Shown: positions 25,621-34,591, numbered from the stretch's first letter. The stretch is DNA of 64,000 nucleotides from Thalassovita mangrovi (GCF_009857745.1 NZ_WWEN01000010.1:62001-126000); one strand, 5' to 3'. Made by a program: numbers and translations. Notes: generated by a model not told the origin, from the letters alone.

Positions 25621-26136
25621 TCAATGCAACCGGCGCATGTCGGAATGCCAGATCAGCACGTCGTCGGAGGGCGGATCGTTCAGCGCCCTGAGCATCGCCT
25701 GCATATCAAGGCCCGGCAGGGCGGCGAAGACGTCATACAGCGCATCCGACCCTTCCGCGTTCACCGGAATGTTAAGCGGCGTGGTCTCCTGCGCCAGCAG
25801 GAACCAGGCCAGGTCGCCCCCCGCGTCGCGCTTCAGCCGCACCGTGACCAGCATCGGGATCGCCAGCGATCCGCCGACGCGCGGCCCGAAATAGCTGACC
25901 CGGCCCTCGTCCACCTCGACGATGCCCGCGCCGCCCATGCCACGGGCAAACCGCGCCCGGCGCACCGACAGGAACACCCAGACCACGCCAAGCGCCAGGA
26001 TCACCCAGCCTAGCCAGCGCAGCAGCCCGAAAGAGGTCAGCGCCCAGTAAAGCCCCAGCAGGCTGAGACACAGCGCGACAATGGATTCGCTCCAGCGGCG
26101 CAGACCGGCGGCGGCTTCGGGGCGCAGGAAACTCAT
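25621..26136 (-). CDS. Membrane protein of unknown function
   Basis: A 171-residue protein with two N-terminal hydrophobic helices (about 18-36 and 40-57, SIVALCLSLLGLYWALTSF and LGWVILALGVVWVFL) and a C-terminal soluble domain with beta strands (EVDEGRVSYFGP, AIPMLVTVRL). Its start overlaps the GNAT stop by 4 bp, making it the last gene of the rsmE operon. I do not recognise the family. Confidence 0.75.
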   Translation of the reverse strand: MSFLRPEAAAGLRRWSESIVALCLSLLGLYWALTSFGLLRWLGWVILALGVVWVFLSVRRARFARGMGGAGIVEVDEGRVSYFGPRVGGSLAIPMLVTVRLKRDAGGDLAWFLLAQETTPLNIPVNAEGSDALYDVFAALPGLDMQAMLRALNDPPSDDVLIWHSDMRRLH

Positions 26137-26990
26137 GCGGCGGCTCCGATCACCCGGGGCGCTTTCAGGATCGCCACGCGATAGGCCCCGATCCGTTCGA
26201 ACCCGATCGCTTCATAGGCGCGCGCAGCGGCGGCGTTATTGGCAAACAGGATCGCGGTATTGATGCCTGCATCGCGCAGTTCCGCCAGGTGCGCGGCGAC
26301 CACGCGGCGGGCATGGCCCCGCCCGCGCCGGTCCGGCGGGGTGAAGACGCCGCCGATCTGCACCATATCGCCCACCTCGGCGTTGATGCCGGTCATCGCG
26401 ACGGGCACCCCGCCTTCGATCAACAGCCGCGTCTTGCCGCGCGAAATCGCCTCGACCGCGCGGGTGATGGCGGCGCGCAGGCTGTCCGCCTGATCCCCGC
26501 CCTGCCCGGTGTCGCGCATATATTGCGCGAACCACAGCGACAGCAGGTCGACATCATCGGCCACCGGTCGGCGTATATCCACATCAACAGCCCGCAACGC
26601 TGCCAGGTCGAGCCGGTAAAGCGGTTCGGCATGGTTCAGGTTGAACGCCCCCTCCGACAGGCCAAGCGCGGCGAGCGCCGCCAGAACCTGACCGTCATCC
26701 CCGGTCATGCCGCAGACCTGCTGCCCTTGCAGGGTCGCGGCGAAATCCTGCCACAGACCGGGCCCCGCCGCCGGGGCCTGGCACATCAGGAAGCCATTGT
26801 TGGCGCGCCCGAAGATAGCCTCGACCGGGCCGGTTTGCGGGGCGCGGTAATAGGTGATCGCGTGCGGGTGTTGCCGGTCTTCCAGCCCGTATTCGGCCAG
26901 GTTGCTGCGCAGGAACATCGACGTTTCCGGGTGACCGGCCAGGAAGGCGTCGATCTCCGCCTCTTCGCCGGGCCGCGCCTGCCGGATCAT
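26133..26990 (-). CDS. GNAT-family N-acetyltransferase
   Basis: A 285-residue protein whose C-terminal half (about 140-275) is a GNAT domain: the acetyl-CoA pyrophosphate loop RRGRGHARRVVAAHL (about 233-247) follows the strand MVQIGGVFTPP, then NTAILFANNAAAARAYEAIGF. The N-terminal half resembles the second lobe of bilobal GNATs. The acceptor is unknown. The start at 26990 overlaps the rsmE stop (ATGA), showing an rsmE-GNAT-membrane protein operon. Confidence 0.88.
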   Translation of the reverse strand: MIRQARPGEEAEIDAFLAGHPETSMFLRSNLAEYGLEDRQHPHAITYYRAPQTGPVEAIFGRANNGFLMCQAPAAGPGLWQDFAATLQGQQVCGMTGDDGQVLAALAALGLSEGAFNLNHAEPLYRLDLAALRAVDVDIRRPVADDVDLLSLWFAQYMRDTGQGGDQADSLRAAITRAVEAISRGKTRLLIEGGVPVAMTGINAEVGDMVQIGGVFTPPDRRGRGHARRVVAAHLAELRDAGINTAILFANNAAAARAYEAIGFERIGAYRVAILKAPRVIGAAA

Positions 26991-27709
26991 CCCCAATCCC
27001 CCAGGGCCTGCTGCCAGACGGTCAGCGCGGCCACCGCCGCGGTGTCGGCGCGCAGGATGCGCGGGCCGAGGCTGACCACATGGGTGAAGGGCAACGCGTG
27101 CAGCCGCTTGCGCTCGGCCTCGGAAAAACCACCCTCGGGGCCGATCAGGATCGCCCAGGGGCCCGGCCCCGCCTCGCCCAGAACCTTGCCCGCGCCGACC
27201 TCCGCCTCGTCGCAGAACATCAGCTTGCGATCCTCGGGCCAGTCGGCCAGCAGCCGGTCGAGCTTCTGCAGATCGGTCACTTCCGGCACGAAGGTGCCGC
27301 CGCATTGTTCCGCCGCCTCGACCGCGTGGGCCTGCAGCCGGTCCTGCCGGATGCGTTCGGAATTGGTGAAATCGGTCTGCACCGGGATGATCCTGGCGGC
27401 CCCCATCTCGGCCGCCTTTTCGACGATGAAATCGGTGCGCGCCTTCTTGATCGGCGCGAAGATCAGCCACAGGTCGGGAGGCATCTGCAACGGCCTGGTC
27501 TGCTCGCGGCATTCCAGGGTGCCGCCGCGCTTGCCCGCCTCGACCACCTCGGCACGCCATTCGCCGTCGCGCCCGTTGAACAGCGCCACTTGCGCGCCAA
27601 GCTGCTGACGCATCACCCCGAACAGGTAATGCGCCTGGTCGCGGTCCAGGGGAACCGATTGCCCCTGCCCCAGCGGATGATCTACATAGAGGCGGATCTT
27701 CATTGTCAT
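26987..27709 (-). CDS. rsmE: 16S rRNA (uracil-1498-N3)-methyltransferase RsmE
   Basis: SAM-dependent SPOUT-class methyltransferase for U1498 of 16S rRNA in the 30S decoding centre. The 240 residues hold an N-terminal PUA-like domain (RLYVDHPLG...HYLFGVMRQQLG) and a C-terminal knotted domain with the motifs KKARTDFIVEKAAEMG, ILIGPEGGFSEAER and LGPRILRADTAAVAAL (the SAM-binding knot). Two in-frame ATGs at 27709 and 27703 are equally possible; the first is used. It is divergent from ubiA with only 12 bp between the starts. Confidence 0.96.
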   Translation of the reverse strand: MTMKIRLYVDHPLGQGQSVPLDRDQAHYLFGVMRQQLGAQVALFNGRDGEWRAEVVEAGKRGGTLECREQTRPLQMPPDLWLIFAPIKKARTDFIVEKAAEMGAARIIPVQTDFTNSERIRQDRLQAHAVEAAEQCGGTFVPEVTDLQKLDRLLADWPEDRKLMFCDEAEVGAGKVLGEAGPGPWAILIGPEGGFSEAERKRLHALPFTHVVSLGPRILRADTAAVAALTVWQQALGDWG

Positions 27710-27721
27710 GGACCTATTCAT

Positions 27722-28693
27722 ATGCCGCACAATCCCCAGACGCCAGAGCCCGCAGGCCAGGTTTCCGACGCCGTGCGCGGCAATTGGGTGGATCACCTGG
27801 CCCCGGCCTGGACGCGCCCTTACCTGCGGCTGTCGCGCGCCGACCGGCCGATCGGGACATGGCTTCTGCTGCTGCCCTGCTGGTGGGGGCTGGCCTTAGC
27901 GATCCTGCATGACGGGCAGGCGCGGATGCACGATCTGTGGATCTTCGTCGGCTGCGGCATCGGCGCCTGGCTGATGCGCGGCGCGGGCTGCACCTGGAAC
28001 GACATCACCGACCGCGATTTCGACGCCAAGGTCGAACGCACCCGGTCGCGCCCGATCCCGTCGGGACAGGTCAGCGCCAAGCAGGCCGCCGCCTATCTGG
28101 TGCTGCAGGCGCTGGTGGCCTGCGCCATCCTGCTGACCTTCAACACCGCCGCCATCGCGATGGGCGTGCTGTCGCTGCTGCCGGTCGCCATCTATCCCTT
28201 CGCCAAGCGCTTCACATGGTGGCCGCAGGTCTTCCTGGGCATCGCCTTCAACTGGGGTGCCTTGCTGGCCTGGGTGGCGCATACCGGGTCGCTGCACCCG
28301 GCGGCCTTCGCGCTCTATTTCGCGGGCATGGCCTGGACGCTGTTCTATGACACGATCTATGCCCATCAGGACAAGGAAGACGACGCGCTGATCGGGGTGA
28401 AATCCACCGCCCGGCTGTTCGCCGAACGCACGCCGCAATGGCTGAAGCGCTTCCTGGTGCTGTCCGTCGCGCTGATGGCGCTGGCGGTTCTGCTGGCGAT
28501 GACGGGGCGCGACGGGTCGCCCTTCGCAATCCTGGTGGCGCTGCTGGGCCCTTGGGCCTTCGGCGCGCATATGGTCTGGCAGATGCGGGTTCTGGATACC
28601 GAGGATCACGCGATCTGCCTGAAACTGTTCCGCGCCAACCGCGACACCGGATTGATCCCTTTGCTGTTTTTCGCCGGTGCCGCGCTGCTGTGA
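27722..28693 (+). CDS. ubiA: 4-Hydroxybenzoate polyprenyltransferase UbiA
   Basis: Integral-membrane prenyltransferase attaching the polyprenyl tail to 4-hydroxybenzoate in ubiquinone synthesis. The 323 residues contain the Mg-diphosphate motif NDITDRDFD (N93, D94, D97, D101) with the following VERTRSRPIPSG, the second motif YDTIYAHQDKEDD (about 210-222) and about eight TM helices. The start at 27722 is used; the 214 upstream in-frame codons belong to the opposite-strand rsmE region. It is divergent from rsmE. Confidence 0.96.
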   Translation: MPHNPQTPEPAGQVSDAVRGNWVDHLAPAWTRPYLRLSRADRPIGTWLLLLPCWWGLALAILHDGQARMHDLWIFVGCGIGAWLMRGAGCTWNDITDRDFDAKVERTRSRPIPSGQVSAKQAAAYLVLQALVACAILLTFNTAAIAMGVLSLLPVAIYPFAKRFTWWPQVFLGIAFNWGALLAWVAHTGSLHPAAFALYFAGMAWTLFYDTIYAHQDKEDDALIGVKSTARLFAERTPQWLKRFLVLSVALMALAVLLAMTGRDGSPFAILVALLGPWAFGAHMVWQMRVLDTEDHAICLKLFRANRDTGLIPLLFFAGAALL

Positions 28694-28754
28694 TTGCACA
28701 ATGTGTCCTGCGGGCCTAAACATCTGCACAACTTGACAATACCTGCAGGAAAAT

Positions 28755-30782
28755 ATGCGCCTGTCTTCGCTTCTTATTACTGCCGCGCCCTTCGCGATCG
28801 CCGCAGCCCTGGGATTGCTGGCCGCCCATAGCGTGGTGGACGTGATCGAGGACAATTCCGAACTCGGCATCCGCCGCAGCCTCGACGATCAGGGGCTGAC
28901 CTGGGCCGAGGTCCATGCCGACGGGTTGAAGGTGTTCCTGACTGGCACCGCCCCGTCCGAGGCACAGCGTTTCAAGGCGATCACCACCGCGGGCGGCGTC
29001 GTCGACGCGGCGCGGGTGATCGACGACATGGGCGTGGCCGACAGCGCCTCGATGCAGGCGCCGCGCTTTTCCATCGAAATCCTGCGCAACGACAGCGGCA
29101 TTTCCCTGATCGGGCTGGTGCCGGCGGATATGGACAGGGGCAAGCTGGTCAAGTCGCTGCAATCGATCGCCGGCGACGCGCCGGTGTCCGACCTGCTGCA
29201 GACCGCCGATTACGACATGCCCGAAGATTGGGAAGACAGCGTCGACTTCGGCATCAAGGCGCTGAAGACCCTGCCACGGTCGAAGATTTCGGTTGAAGCG
29301 GGGGCCATTGCCATCCGCGCCATGACCGACAGCGCCGAAGCCAAGCTCAAGCTGGAAAAGGACCTGTCGCGCGCCGCCGGGCACGACCTGGAGCTGGCGC
29401 TGGATATTTCCGCGCCGCGCCCGGTGATCACCCCCTTCACCCTGCGATTCCTGATCGAAGGCGATGAGGCCCGCTTCGACGCCTGTTCCGCCGAGGACGA
29501 AGAGGCCCGCGACCGCATCCTGGCCGCCGCGCGCAAGGCCGGGCTGAGCGGCGAGGCCGACTGCACCATCGGGCTTGGCGTGCCCTCGCCCCGCTGGGCC
29601 GAGGCCGCCGAACTGTCGATTGCCGCCCTGGCAGACCTCGGCGGCGGCTCGGTGACCTTTGCCGATGCCGACATCACGCTGATCGCAGCCGAGGGCACCG
29701 AACAGGCCCGCTTCGACCGGGTGGTGGGTGAATTGGAAAACGACCTTCCCGATCTGTTTTCGCTGCACCCCACCCTGCCGCGACCGGCCGATCTTGAACC
29801 CGGCGAGGCGCCTGAATTCGTCGCCACCCTGTCGCCCGAGGGCCAGGTGCAGCTGCGCGGACGGCTCTCCGACGACCTGGCGCGCGCCGCCACCGAAAGC
29901 TATGCGCGGGCGCGGTTCGGATCGGCCTCGGTCTATACCGCCGCGCGACTGGACGACACGCTGCCCGACAGCTGGCCGCTGCGGGTGCTGGCCGCGATCG
30001 AGGCGCTGTCGCAGCTGTCCAACGGCGCGGTGACGGTGACGCCCGATGTGATTTCGATCTACGGCAAGACCGGCCGCCCCGATGCCAGCGCCCGCATCGC
30101 CCGTCTGCTGGTCGCCAAGCTGGGCGAAAGCGCGCGCTTCGACATCGACGTCGAATACCTGGAAAAGCTCGACCCGGTCGCGGCGATCCCCACCCCCGAG
30201 GAATGCGAGGCCCGGATCGGCAAGATCCTCGAGACCAGCAAGATCAATTTCGAACCGGGGTCCTATACGCCCGACGCGAATTCCCAGAACATCATCGACG
30301 CCATCGCCGAAATCCTGAAGGAATGCGGCGAGATCAAGATGGAAATCGGCGGCTACACCGACAGCCAGGGCCGCGAAAGCATGAACCAGGCGCTGAGCCA
30401 GGCGCGCGCCCAGGCGGTGCTCAACGCGCTGCGCGAACGGCGCATCCTGACCTCGTCCTTCAAGGCGGTCGGCTATGGCGAAAGCAACCCGATCGCCAGC
30501 AACGAAACCGAGGAAGGCCGCGACGCCAACCGCCGGATCGAATTCAAGCTGATCCGCCCCGAACCGGTGGTGGAAGGCGAAACCGCGCTTGAAAGCCTTG
30601 AAGCCGAAGCAGCAGAGCAAGGCATGGACGCGACCGCGGAAGGCGCCGACAACGACACCATCCCGGCCGCCGAAGAAGAAGCTACGACAGCTGAGACAGA
30701 CCAACCCACGGCCGAGGAAGACATGCCCGCCGAAGAAGACAAGCCGGGCGAAGACGCCGATGCGGAGGACGCAAACCAATGA
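28755..30782 (+). CDS. OmpA-family protein with acidic tail
   Basis: A 675-residue envelope protein. A signal-anchor or signal peptide (about 1-25) is followed by a region with BON-like repeats (about 40-100, SLDDQGLTWAEVHADGLKVFL) and a long periplasmic middle. The OmpA peptidoglycan-binding domain lies near 500-610 (KINFEPGSYTPDANSQN, GGYTDSQGRESMNQALSQARA, FKAVGYGESNPIASNET, RRIEFKL). The last 65 residues are almost all Glu, Asp, Ala and Thr. It likely anchors to peptidoglycan. Its stop overlaps the start of a coiled-coil membrane protein gene by 4 bp. Confidence 0.9.
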   Translation: MRLSSLLITAAPFAIAAALGLLAAHSVVDVIEDNSELGIRRSLDDQGLTWAEVHADGLKVFLTGTAPSEAQRFKAITTAGGVVDAARVIDDMGVADSASMQAPRFSIEILRNDSGISLIGLVPADMDRGKLVKSLQSIAGDAPVSDLLQTADYDMPEDWEDSVDFGIKALKTLPRSKISVEAGAIAIRAMTDSAEAKLKLEKDLSRAAGHDLELALDISAPRPVITPFTLRFLIEGDEARFDACSAEDEEARDRILAAARKAGLSGEADCTIGLGVPSPRWAEAAELSIAALADLGGGSVTFADADITLIAAEGTEQARFDRVVGELENDLPDLFSLHPTLPRPADLEPGEAPEFVATLSPEGQVQLRGRLSDDLARAATESYARARFGSASVYTAARLDDTLPDSWPLRVLAAIEALSQLSNGAVTVTPDVISIYGKTGRPDASARIARLLVAKLGESARFDIDVEYLEKLDPVAAIPTPEECEARIGKILETSKINFEPGSYTPDANSQNIIDAIAEILKECGEIKMEIGGYTDSQGRESMNQALSQARAQAVLNALRERRILTSSFKAVGYGESNPIASNETEEGRDANRRIEFKLIRPEPVVEGETALESLEAEAAEQGMDATAEGADNDTIPAAEEEATTAETDQPTAEEDMPAEEDKPGEDADAEDANQ

Positions 30783-31105
30783 ATAGAACCGAGTTCATCA
30801 TCGCAACGGCCATCGTTTTGTTCGTGGCCTTCTGCCTCGGCTGGTTCGCCTATTGGCTGATCCACAAGTTCACCCGCGTCGCCCAGTCCGATATCGGCGA
30901 ACTGGAACGCATGGCGCAGGAACTGCACGAGGCCGAGGAAGCCCGCGACCAGGCGATCACCTATATGCAGCAGCGCGAGGCCGAGCTGACCAACCAGCTG
31001 TCGCAGACCGAGGCCGAACTGTCCGCCACAATGGACGGGCTGCGCGAAGCGCGGCGCGAGGCGGAAGAGCTGCGCGCCTATATCGAACGGCAGAACGCGG
31101 GCTGA
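30779..31105 (+). CDS. Single-pass membrane protein with long coiled coil
   Basis: A 108-residue protein with one TM helix (about 6-28, FIIATAIVLFVAFCLGWFAYWL) and an almost uninterrupted charged helix (about 38-105, rich in E, Q and R heptads: LERMAQELHEAEEARDQA, EAELTNQLSQTEAELSA). It begins at the ATG that overlaps the OmpA-family stop. The pairing suggests that the two proteins are partners in the envelope, one on each side of the inner membrane or both in the periplasm. Function unknown. Confidence 0.85.
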   Translation: MNRTEFIIATAIVLFVAFCLGWFAYWLIHKFTRVAQSDIGELERMAQELHEAEEARDQAITYMQQREAELTNQLSQTEAELSATMDGLREARREAEELRAYIERQNAG

Positions 31106-31222
31106 TCGGGCTGCGCAAGCCGGGCCTGCGCCAGTCCGCGGGGTGGCGCTGCGACCTGTGAGCGTGGCAGTTTATCCCGCCAAACTCATGCTCGCCATCG
31201 GTGGAAGATCAAACCTCACCAA

Positions 31223-31252
31223 AGCGCCAGCCCGTGCGGACGGACTGGCGCT
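31223..31252. terminator. Hairpin between convergent genes
   Basis: AGCGCCAG (31223-31230) pairs with CTGGCGCT (31245-31252). It lies between the convergent ends at 31105 and 31305, without a clear U-tract. The rest of this 200-bp gap holds no gene I can support. Confidence 0.4.
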
Positions 31253-31304
31253 GTCCCGGCGACCTGGCGGCCTTGTTCCGGGCTTTGTTTTCTTCTGATC
31301 GCTG

Positions 31305-32657
31305 TTACAGGCTTTCGAACCCGGCGCGCAGCGACGACAGGATCACCTGCACGTCCTCGGACGCCAGCACCAGTGGCGGCGACAGGATGATGTTGGGCCC
31401 CGACACCCGCACCATCGCGCCGGACTGATAGGCCACTTCCTGCACCTTGTTGACCCGCGCCTTGTCGATCGGCGCCTTGGTGGCGCGGTCGCTGACCAGC
31501 TCCAGCGCGCACATCAGACCGTGACCGCCGCGCACGTCGCCGATCACGTCGAAATCCGCCTGCAGCGCCTGCAGCCCGGCGAAAAGCTCCGCCCCGCGCT
31601 CTGCAGCGTTGTCCTTGACGTTCAGCCGCTTGGTTTCCGCCAGGCAGGCCAGCGCCGCCGCCGCCCCCACCGGGTGACCGGAATAGGTGTAGCCGTGACC
31701 GATGGCGGCAAGGCCGGTTTCGTCCTGTTCGAACACCTCGGCCACCGCATCGGAAATCATCACCGCGCCGAAAGGGAAATAGCCGTTGGTGATCGCCTTG
31801 GCGGTGCACATCAGGTCGGGCTGCACGCCCCAGTGACGGCTGCCGGTCCAGCTGCCGGTGCGGCCGAAGGCGGTGATCACCTCGTCGGCGATCAGCAGGA
31901 TGCCGTGTTTGCTGCAGATCTCGCGCACGGCGGGCATGAAGCTTTCATGCGGCGGGATCACTCCGCCCGCGCCCAGCACCGGTTCCATGATCATCGCCGC
32001 GATGGTGCCCGCACCCTGGAAGGCGATTTCGTCCTCCAGCGCCTGCAGGCAGAGCTGCGCCAGCTTTTCCGGGTCGGTTTCATTGAATGGGTTGCGATAG
32101 GTATAGGGCGCCGGGATGTGATAGCAGCCGGGCAGCAGCGGTTCGTACTGGGTGCGGAAATTGGCATTGCCGTTGACCGAGGCGCCGCCCGTGTGGGTAC
32201 CGTGATACCCCTTCTTCAGCGACAGGTACTTGATCCGGGCCGGTTCGCCCTTGACCTTGTGGTATTGCCGCGCCAGCCGCAAAGCGGTTTCCACGCTGTC
32301 CGACCCGCCGCTGGTATAGAAGGCGCGGGACAACCCGTCGGGGGCGAAGAAATCGCGCAATTCCTCGGCCAGCTCGATCACGCAATCGTTCGTGGTGCCG
32401 CGGAAGATCGAATAATAGGGCAAGCGGTCGAGCTGCGCCGCAATCGCATCCTTCACCGGCTGGCAGGAAAAGCCCAGGTTCACGTTCCAAAGGCCGCCGA
32501 CACCATCGACCACCTCGTGCCCGTCGACATCGGTGATCCGCACGCCCTGCGCGCCGGTGACGATGGTGGGCGGGTTTTTCTGGCTGTCGGCAGGATGCGC
32601 CATCGGGTGCCAGACCGAGCGGGCATTCATCTCTTTCAGGAAATTGCTGTCTTTCAT
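31305..32657 (-). CDS. Class III (omega) aminotransferase
   Basis: A PLP enzyme transferring an amino group from an omega-amino acid or amine to pyruvate or a 2-oxo acid. In the 450 residues the YTSGGSDSVETALR phosphate loop (about 114-127), YHGTHTGG, the ADEVITAFGRTG strand (D258) and the Schiff-base lysine in CTAKAITNGYFP (K287) are visible. The overall look is of the taurine/beta-alanine/putrescine-pyruvate group. It sits back to front against the IclR gene and near an aldehyde dehydrogenase, so it probably makes the aldehyde that the dehydrogenase oxidises. The substrate is inferred only. Confidence 0.92.
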   Translation of the reverse strand: MKDSNFLKEMNARSVWHPMAHPADSQKNPPTIVTGAQGVRITDVDGHEVVDGVGGLWNVNLGFSCQPVKDAIAAQLDRLPYYSIFRGTTNDCVIELAEELRDFFAPDGLSRAFYTSGGSDSVETALRLARQYHKVKGEPARIKYLSLKKGYHGTHTGGASVNGNANFRTQYEPLLPGCYHIPAPYTYRNPFNETDPEKLAQLCLQALEDEIAFQGAGTIAAMIMEPVLGAGGVIPPHESFMPAVREICSKHGILLIADEVITAFGRTGSWTGSRHWGVQPDLMCTAKAITNGYFPFGAVMISDAVAEVFEQDETGLAAIGHGYTYSGHPVGAAAALACLAETKRLNVKDNAAERGAELFAGLQALQADFDVIGDVRGGHGLMCALELVSDRATKAPIDKARVNKVQEVAYQSGAMVRVSGPNIILSPPLVLASEDVQVILSSLRAGFESL

Positions 32658-32712
32658 GGGTCTGTCCCTCTGATTGAATGCCCTGTCGCGGGCGTTGTTC
32701 CGAACGGCCCGG

Positions 32713-33492
32713 TCAGGCCGGAATATCTCGGTTGAAATCGTCGGGCGGGAAGCCGCCCAACAGCCGGGTCAAATTCATTGCGTGAGTCTTTACCTCGGCG
32801 CGGACCAGCGCGATCAGCGTGTCGTCCATCCGCGACACCGGGGCGGCGACGGCGACCGCGCCGATCACCGCCTGCGCGGAATCGAAAATCGGCACCGCGT
32901 GGGAATGCACGTCTTCCTCGAACCCGCCGACATATTCCGCGATGCCGGTGTCGCGCACCGCGCGCAGGCGGGCGCGCAGCTGATCGGGATCGGTGATCGT
33001 GTCGGGGGTCTTCGCCTCCAGCGGCGCGGCCAGCACCCGGTCGACGAAATCGGCAGGGCTATAGGCCAGAACGGCCAGCCCGGAACTGGTGGTGTGCAGG
33101 GTCAGGACCTCGGCGTCTTCCATCGTCACCTTGGTGCCGTGCACCGGGCTGTAGGCATAGGCCAGCGTCGACAACTGGTCGCCCTGCAGCAGCGACATAT
33201 GCGCGGTTTCGCTGGTCGCGTCGCTCAGATCGTGCAGCACCTGCAGCGACAATTCCCGCATCGGAACCGCCGCCTCGCGCAGCGCGGCGAGGCGCAGGAA
33301 GGCCGGTCCCAGCCGGTATTCGCGCCCCGATCCGACCTGTTCGACGAATCCCAGTTCGGCCAATTCGGTCAGCAGGCGATGCACGGTGGCCTTGTTCATC
33401 CCCGACAGGCGGGTCATGTCGCTCAGCCCGATCTGCGCCCGCGACCGGTTGAAATAGTCCAGCAATGACAAAGCCTTGGTTACCGTTCCCAT
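32713..33492 (-). CDS. IclR-family transcriptional regulator
   Basis: A 259-residue regulator with an N-terminal winged-helix domain (about 5-70, SLLDYFNRSRAQIGLSDM and NKATVHRLLTELAELGFVEQ) and a C-terminal ligand-binding GAF-like domain (SLLQGDQLSTLAYAYSPV... and AVAAPVSRMD). The start at 33492 (MGTVTKALSL) has AAAGG 11 bp upstream; a GTG at 33519 has no ribosome binding site. It lies between the aminotransferase and the TTT transporter, which probably are its targets; inverted repeats lie just upstream of the transporter. Confidence 0.92.
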   Translation of the reverse strand: MGTVTKALSLLDYFNRSRAQIGLSDMTRLSGMNKATVHRLLTELAELGFVEQVGSGREYRLGPAFLRLAALREAAVPMRELSLQVLHDLSDATSETAHMSLLQGDQLSTLAYAYSPVHGTKVTMEDAEVLTLHTTSSGLAVLAYSPADFVDRVLAAPLEAKTPDTITDPDQLRARLRAVRDTGIAEYVGGFEEDVHSHAVPIFDSAQAVIGAVAVAAPVSRMDDTLIALVRAEVKTHAMNLTRLLGGFPPDDFNRDIPA

Positions 33493-33567
33493 AAGCGGGA
33501 TCACCTTTCCCTTTTGCACGTTTCAGGGCGGACAAAGATCAAAACCATCCCCCGGCCTATAAATTCG

Positions 33568-33594
33568 TTGACAGAAACTCCGACCCTCTGTCAA
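33568..33594. promoter_or_regulatory. Inverted repeat overlapping a candidate -35
   Basis: TTGACAGA (33568-33575) and TCTGTCAA (33587-33594) are a perfect inverted repeat with an 11-bp centre. The left arm contains a consensus -35 (TTGACA). It may be an operator/promoter for the TTT operon starting at 33650. Confidence 0.55.
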
Positions 33595-33603
33595 TCTAAA
33601 AAA

Positions 33604-33628
33604 GAACCAACGGTTCAAATAATGAACC
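33604..33628. promoter_or_regulatory. Triple half-site operator candidate before the TTT operon
   Basis: Three alternating half-sites, GAACC (33604-33608), GGTTCA (33612-33617) and TGAACC (33623-33628), make two overlapping palindromes: GAACC-AAC-GGTTC and GGTTCA-AATAA-TGAACC. They lie 22 bp before the transporter start and are likely bound by the adjacent IclR-type regulator (inference). Confidence 0.6.
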
Positions 33629-33649
33629 GACCATAACAGGGAGCTTGAA

Positions 33650-34591
33650 ATGACCATCAGAAAGATTCTGGGCGGCGCCCTTGCGCTTGCCCTTACGGCA
33701 ACCGCCGGTGCGGCCGTCGCCGAATACCCCGAAAAACCCGTCAGCTTCATCGTGCCCTGGCCGCCGGGCGACCTCGAAGACGTGCTGACCCGGATGATCG
33801 CCGAGGATTTCCAGACCGAATACGGCGTGTCGGCGGCGGTGGTGAACAAGCCCGGCGGCGGCGGCGGCCCCTTCCCCGGCGCGATCGAAGTCGCCAACGC
33901 GCCCGCCGACGGCTACACCATCGGGTCCTTCGTGATCGGCGTTCCGGTGGTCGGCCACCAGATCGGCATCGACGAACTGACCCCGGCCAAGTTCGACCCG
34001 CTGGGCATCTTCCTGACCTACCCCTTCGTCATCGCCACCAGCGGAGACGCGCCCTATTCCTCGATGGCGGAACTGGCGGAATATGCGAAATCCAACGACG
34101 TGGCCTTGGGGCATTTCGGAGACGTTCTGACCCCGACGCAGGTGACCAAGGCCTTCGCCGTCAACGCCGGTTTCGAATGGGGATCGGACGCGGCCTTCGA
34201 CGCGCTGGACTGCAACACGCTGGCCAGCGGCGATGCGGATGTGATCAACACCACGCTGCAGCTGATCCTGCCCTGCCTGGATCAGGTCAAGGTGCTGACC
34301 GCGATCACCGACAGCCGCATCCCGCTGGTCCCGGATGCGCCGACCATTGGCGAACTGGACGACAGCCTGAACATCGCGCTGTGGAACGGGCTGTTCGTGA
34401 CCAAGGACACCCCCGCCGACGTGCGCGAAAAAATCATCGCCGTGGCCGCGAAAACGGTGATGAGCGAGCGGGCACAGGCCGTCGCCAAGGAAACCGGGGC
34501 GCTGGTCTACTGGCAGGGCGCGGATGACGCCGCCGCCCGGATCGCCACGGATATCGAAACGGTGGATCGCGTCGGCAAGCTGCTGGAGTGA
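33650..34591 (+). CDS. TTT transporter substrate-binding protein (Bug/TctC family)
   Basis: Periplasmic solute-binding protein of a tripartite tricarboxylate transporter. A signal peptide (about 1-24, ending AVA) leads to the 313-residue Bug fold: YPEKPVSFIVPWPPGDLEDV in place of the usual VPF-AGG-xD loop, NKPGGGGGPFPGAIEVANAP near residue 66-85, and ALWNGLFVTKDTPADV. The changed PPGDLED loop, where ligand carboxylates are normally held, suggests a different ligand class. GGGAGCTTGAA precedes the start. Ligand unknown. Confidence 0.93.
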   Translation: MTIRKILGGALALALTATAGAAVAEYPEKPVSFIVPWPPGDLEDVLTRMIAEDFQTEYGVSAAVVNKPGGGGGPFPGAIEVANAPADGYTIGSFVIGVPVVGHQIGIDELTPAKFDPLGIFLTYPFVIATSGDAPYSSMAELAEYAKSNDVALGHFGDVLTPTQVTKAFAVNAGFEWGSDAAFDALDCNTLASGDADVINTTLQLILPCLDQVKVLTAITDSRIPLVPDAPTIGELDDSLNIALWNGLFVTKDTPADVREKIIAVAAKTVMSERAQAVAKETGALVYWQGADDAAARIATDIETVDRVGKLLE

